Of a stretch of 7,832 bases of DNA, positions 6,136 through 7,832 are shown piece after piece. Numbering within the stretch: the stretch's first letter is position 1; the number at the start of each line of letters is the position of its first letter. The DNA is from Burkholderiales bacterium. GTDB taxonomy: Bacteria > Pseudomonadota > Gammaproteobacteria > Burkholderiales > Burkholderiaceae. A program made the translations under genes and the position numbers. Under the pieces are notes generated by a model. That model worked only from the letters and a program-made list of their open reading frames with translations. It did not search any database and was not told the DNA's origin. Location: positions 1 to 7,832 of the forward strand of contig CAHJWV010000184.1 of NCBI GenBank assembly GCA_903643055.1, given 5' to 3'.

Positions 6136-7443
6136 ATGGCTGTCACTGTTGAAACCCTCGAGAAGCTCGAACGCCGCATCACATTGACGCTGGCCGCCGA
6201 CACCATCAACAACGAGGTCGAATCACGCCTCAAGCGCCTCTCGCGTACGGTCAAGGCCGACGGCTTTCGCCCGGGCAAGGTGCCGATGAGCGTGGTGGCC
6301 CAGCGCTACGGTTATTCGGTGCAATACGAAGTCATGAACGACAAGGTCGGTCAGGCCTTTGCACAAGCCGCAAGCGAAGCCAAGTTGCGTGTGGCCGGCC
6401 AGCCGCGCATCACCGAAAAGGAAGCTGCGCCGGAAGGCCAGATGGCCTTTGACGCGACCTTCGAGATTTACCCCGAAGTGAAGCTGGGCGACTTGAGTGC
6501 TGCCGAGATCGAGCGCGCTAGCACCGAAGTGACCGATGCCGCGATCGACAAGACGCTCGACATCCTGCGCAAACAGCGCCGCACCTTTGCCCAGCGCGCT
6601 CACTCCGAGCCGGCTGTCGATGGCGATCGCGTGACGATCGACTTCGAAGGCAAGATCGATGGCGTGCCTTTTGATGGCGGCAAGGCAGAGGGTTATCAAT
6701 TCCTGATCGGCGAAGGCCAGATGCTCGAAGCCTTCGAGAAGGCTGTTCGTGGCATGAAGACCGGCGAATCGAAGACCTTCCCGCTGCAGTTCCCCGAGGA
6801 TTACCAAGGCAAGGACGTGGCCGGCAAGGAAGCTGACTTCCTGGTAACGCTGAACAAGGTCGAGGCTCAGCACCTGCCTGAAGTCAACGAGGCACTGGCC
6901 AAGGCCCTGGGCATCAAGGAAGAAACCGTCGAAGCACTGCGCGCCGACATCAAGCGCAATCTGGAGCGCGAAGTGAAGTTCCGCGTGCTGGCCCGTAACA
7001 AGGCTGCCGCAATGGATGCGCTGTCGAACGCGGCCGAACTGGATCTGCCTTCATCGCTTGTCAAGAACGAGACCGATCGCCTGATCGAAGGTGCCCGTGC
7101 TGACCTGAAGAAGCGTGGCGTCAAAGATGCCGACAAGGCACCGATCCCTGAAGAAATCTTCAAGCCTCAAGCCGAGCGGCGTGTGCGCCTGGGCCTGGTG
7201 GTGGCCGAACTCGTTCGCGCACAAAACCTACAAGCCAAGCCCGAGCAACTGCAAGCGCACATCGAAGAGATGGCGCAGAGCTACGAGAAGCCTGCTGAAG
7301 TCGTTCGCTGGTACCTGAGCGATCGTCAACGCATGTCTGAAGTCGAAGGCGTGGTGATCGAGAACAATGTGACCGACTATGTGCTGTCCAAAGCCAAGGT
7401 CACTGACAAGGTCTTGCCGTTCGACGAATTAATGGCCGGCTGA
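6136..7443 (+). CDS. tig: Trigger factor, ribosome-associated chaperone and prolyl isomerase
   Basis: A 435-residue protein of normal length. The N-terminal ribosome-binding domain (about 1-115) carries the signature GFRPGKVP at residues 43-50, the loop that docks on ribosomal protein L23. The FKBP-type peptidyl-prolyl isomerase domain spans about 160-245 (start DGDRVTIDFEGKIDG; later FPEDY near 219-223). The remaining C-terminal helical part (about 250-435) forms the arms that cradle nascent chains. It acts at the ribosome exit tunnel. ATG 6136 was chosen because the product then begins MAVTVETLEKLERR, as in other trigger factors. An in-frame ATG at 6073 lies inside the tRNA variable arm and is not credible. 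The ribosome site is weak: purine-rich AGAGAG at 6119-6124 and AGAGAA at 6128-6133. It probably relies on transcription coming through tRNA-Leu. A terminator separates it from clpP. Confidence 0.98.
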   Translation: MAVTVETLEKLERRITLTLAADTINNEVESRLKRLSRTVKADGFRPGKVPMSVVAQRYGYSVQYEVMNDKVGQAFAQAASEAKLRVAGQPRITEKEAAPEGQMAFDATFEIYPEVKLGDLSAAEIERASTEVTDAAIDKTLDILRKQRRTFAQRAHSEPAVDGDRVTIDFEGKIDGVPFDGGKAEGYQFLIGEGQMLEAFEKAVRGMKTGESKTFPLQFPEDYQGKDVAGKEADFLVTLNKVEAQHLPEVNEALAKALGIKEETVEALRADIKRNLEREVKFRVLARNKAAAMDALSNAAELDLPSSLVKNETDRLIEGARADLKKRGVKDADKAPIPEEIFKPQAERRVRLGLVVAELVRAQNLQAKPEQLQAHIEEMAQSYEKPAEVVRWYLSDRQRMSEVEGVVIENNVTDYVLSKAKVTDKVLPFDELMAG

Positions 7444-7462
7444 TCCATCTCATCCCTTTGCC

Positions 7463-7496
7463 AAGGGTGCCAAGCCGCAGGGTTTGGCACCCTTTT
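7463..7496 (+). terminator. Rho-independent terminator after tig
   Basis: AAGGGTGCCAA at 7463-7473 pairs perfectly with TTGGCACCCTT at 7484-7494. Three more pairs inside (one G-T, two C-G) extend the stem to 14 with a GCAG loop at 7477-7480. The T run is short (TTTT at 7493-7496, then CATT), so termination may be incomplete and some clpP expression could come from read-through. Confidence 0.8.
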
Positions 7497-7517
7497 CATT
7501 GTTGCCGTCATGTCCCT

Positions 7518-7545
7518 CTTGACGCTACATAATCCAACCCAACCT
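7518..7545 (+). promoter_or_regulatory. Candidate promoter region for clpP
   Basis: Two overlapping possibilities lie between the tig terminator and clpP. CATAAT at 7528-7533 is a 5 of 6 sigma70 -10 match, but its only upstream -35 candidate (TTGCCG at 7502-7507) has a 20-base spacer. Alternatively CTTGAC at 7518-7523, 14 bases before CCCAACCT at 7538-7545, loosely resembles a heat-shock sigma32 promoter (CTTGAA and CCCCAT-type boxes). Neither is strong. A promoter somewhere here is expected because a terminator precedes clpP and a good ribosome site follows. Confidence 0.3.
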
Positions 7546-7571
7546 GTACCGATCATTCTTAAGGACGTTTC

Positions 7572-7832
7572 ATGAGCGCACTAGAAACACAAGGTTTAGG
7601 CATGGTGCCGGTCGTTATCGAGCAATCGGGGCGCGGCGAGCGGGCATACGACATCTACAGCCGTTTGCTGCGCGAGCGAGTGGTCTTTTTGGTGGGCCCG
7701 GTGAACGACCAGACGGCCAATCTGGTCGTTGCACAACTGCTGTTCCTTGAAAGCGAAAACCCCGACAAGGACATCCACCTCTACATCAACTCGCCGGGCG
7801 GTTCGGTGAGCGCGGGCCTGTCGGTCTTCGAC
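7572..7832 (+). CDS. clpP: ATP-dependent Clp protease proteolytic subunit ClpP (5' part, cut by window edge)
   Basis: The first 87 codons, in frame to the right edge; the family is usually just over 200 residues. TAAGGA at 7560-7565, 6 bases before the ATG, is a strong ribosome site. The start region [20 protein letters not shown] and then [13 protein letters not shown] (21-33) is typical of proteobacterial ClpP. The glycine-rich INSPGG segment at 72-77 lines the oxyanion hole in the family. The catalytic Ser, His and Asp all lie beyond the window. ClpP forms a tetradecameric serine-protease barrel that degrades substrates unfolded by ClpX or ClpA. The first ten or so residues before MVP may be a removed propeptide, as in E. 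coli (inference). clpX is the expected next gene. Confidence 0.97.
   Translation, partial: MSALETQGLGMVPVVIEQSGRGERAYDIYSRLLRERVVFLVGPVNDQTANLVVAQLLFLESENPDKDIHLYINSPGGSVSAGLSVFD

Overview
The window reads as a high-GC chromosomal segment from a betaproteobacterium, most likely of the order Burkholderiales. The evidence is the gene order tRNA-Leu(UAG) - tig - clpP, the protein sequences of trigger factor and ClpP, and the hopanoid-type squalene synthase pair hpnC-hpnD. Genus is not resolved from sequence alone. Every large gene belongs to a known family, and both window edges cut through genes (hpnD on the left, clpP on the right).

Layout. (1) Positions 1-1432, minus strand: hpnC followed by the first two thirds of hpnD, joined by a 4-base ATGA overlap. 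They encode the two prenyl-condensing enzymes of the HpnCDE route from farnesyl diphosphate to squalene for hopanoid lipids. (2) Positions 1433-1624: a 192-base divergent intergenic region. It holds a sigma70-type promoter facing right and a 14-base inverted repeat just after its -10 box, probably an operator for a TetR-type repressor. (3) Positions 1625-5936, plus strand: a two-gene efflux operon, made of a lipoprotein periplasmic adaptor and a 1051-residue RND inner-membrane pump. No outer-membrane channel gene or regulator lies beside it. (4) Positions 5937-6020: a strong intrinsic terminator, with a promoter-like -10 box upstream of it and only 11 bases between it and the next gene. (5) Positions 6021-7443: tRNA-Leu(UAG) and, 28 bases on, tig (trigger factor). 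(6) Positions 7444-7571: a hairpin terminator, then a putative promoter and a good ribosome binding site for clpP, whose first 87 codons end the window.

Functionally there are three blocks: membrane lipid synthesis, drug or solute efflux, and protein quality control (the nascent-chain chaperone trigger factor and the ClpP protease). I found no CRISPR array, insertion sequence, prophage, toxin-antitoxin pair or clearly new system. The points most worth a second look are the promoter/terminator arrangement in front of tRNA-Leu-tig, the operator without a neighbouring regulator gene, and an arginine at the pump's TM10 proton-relay position.
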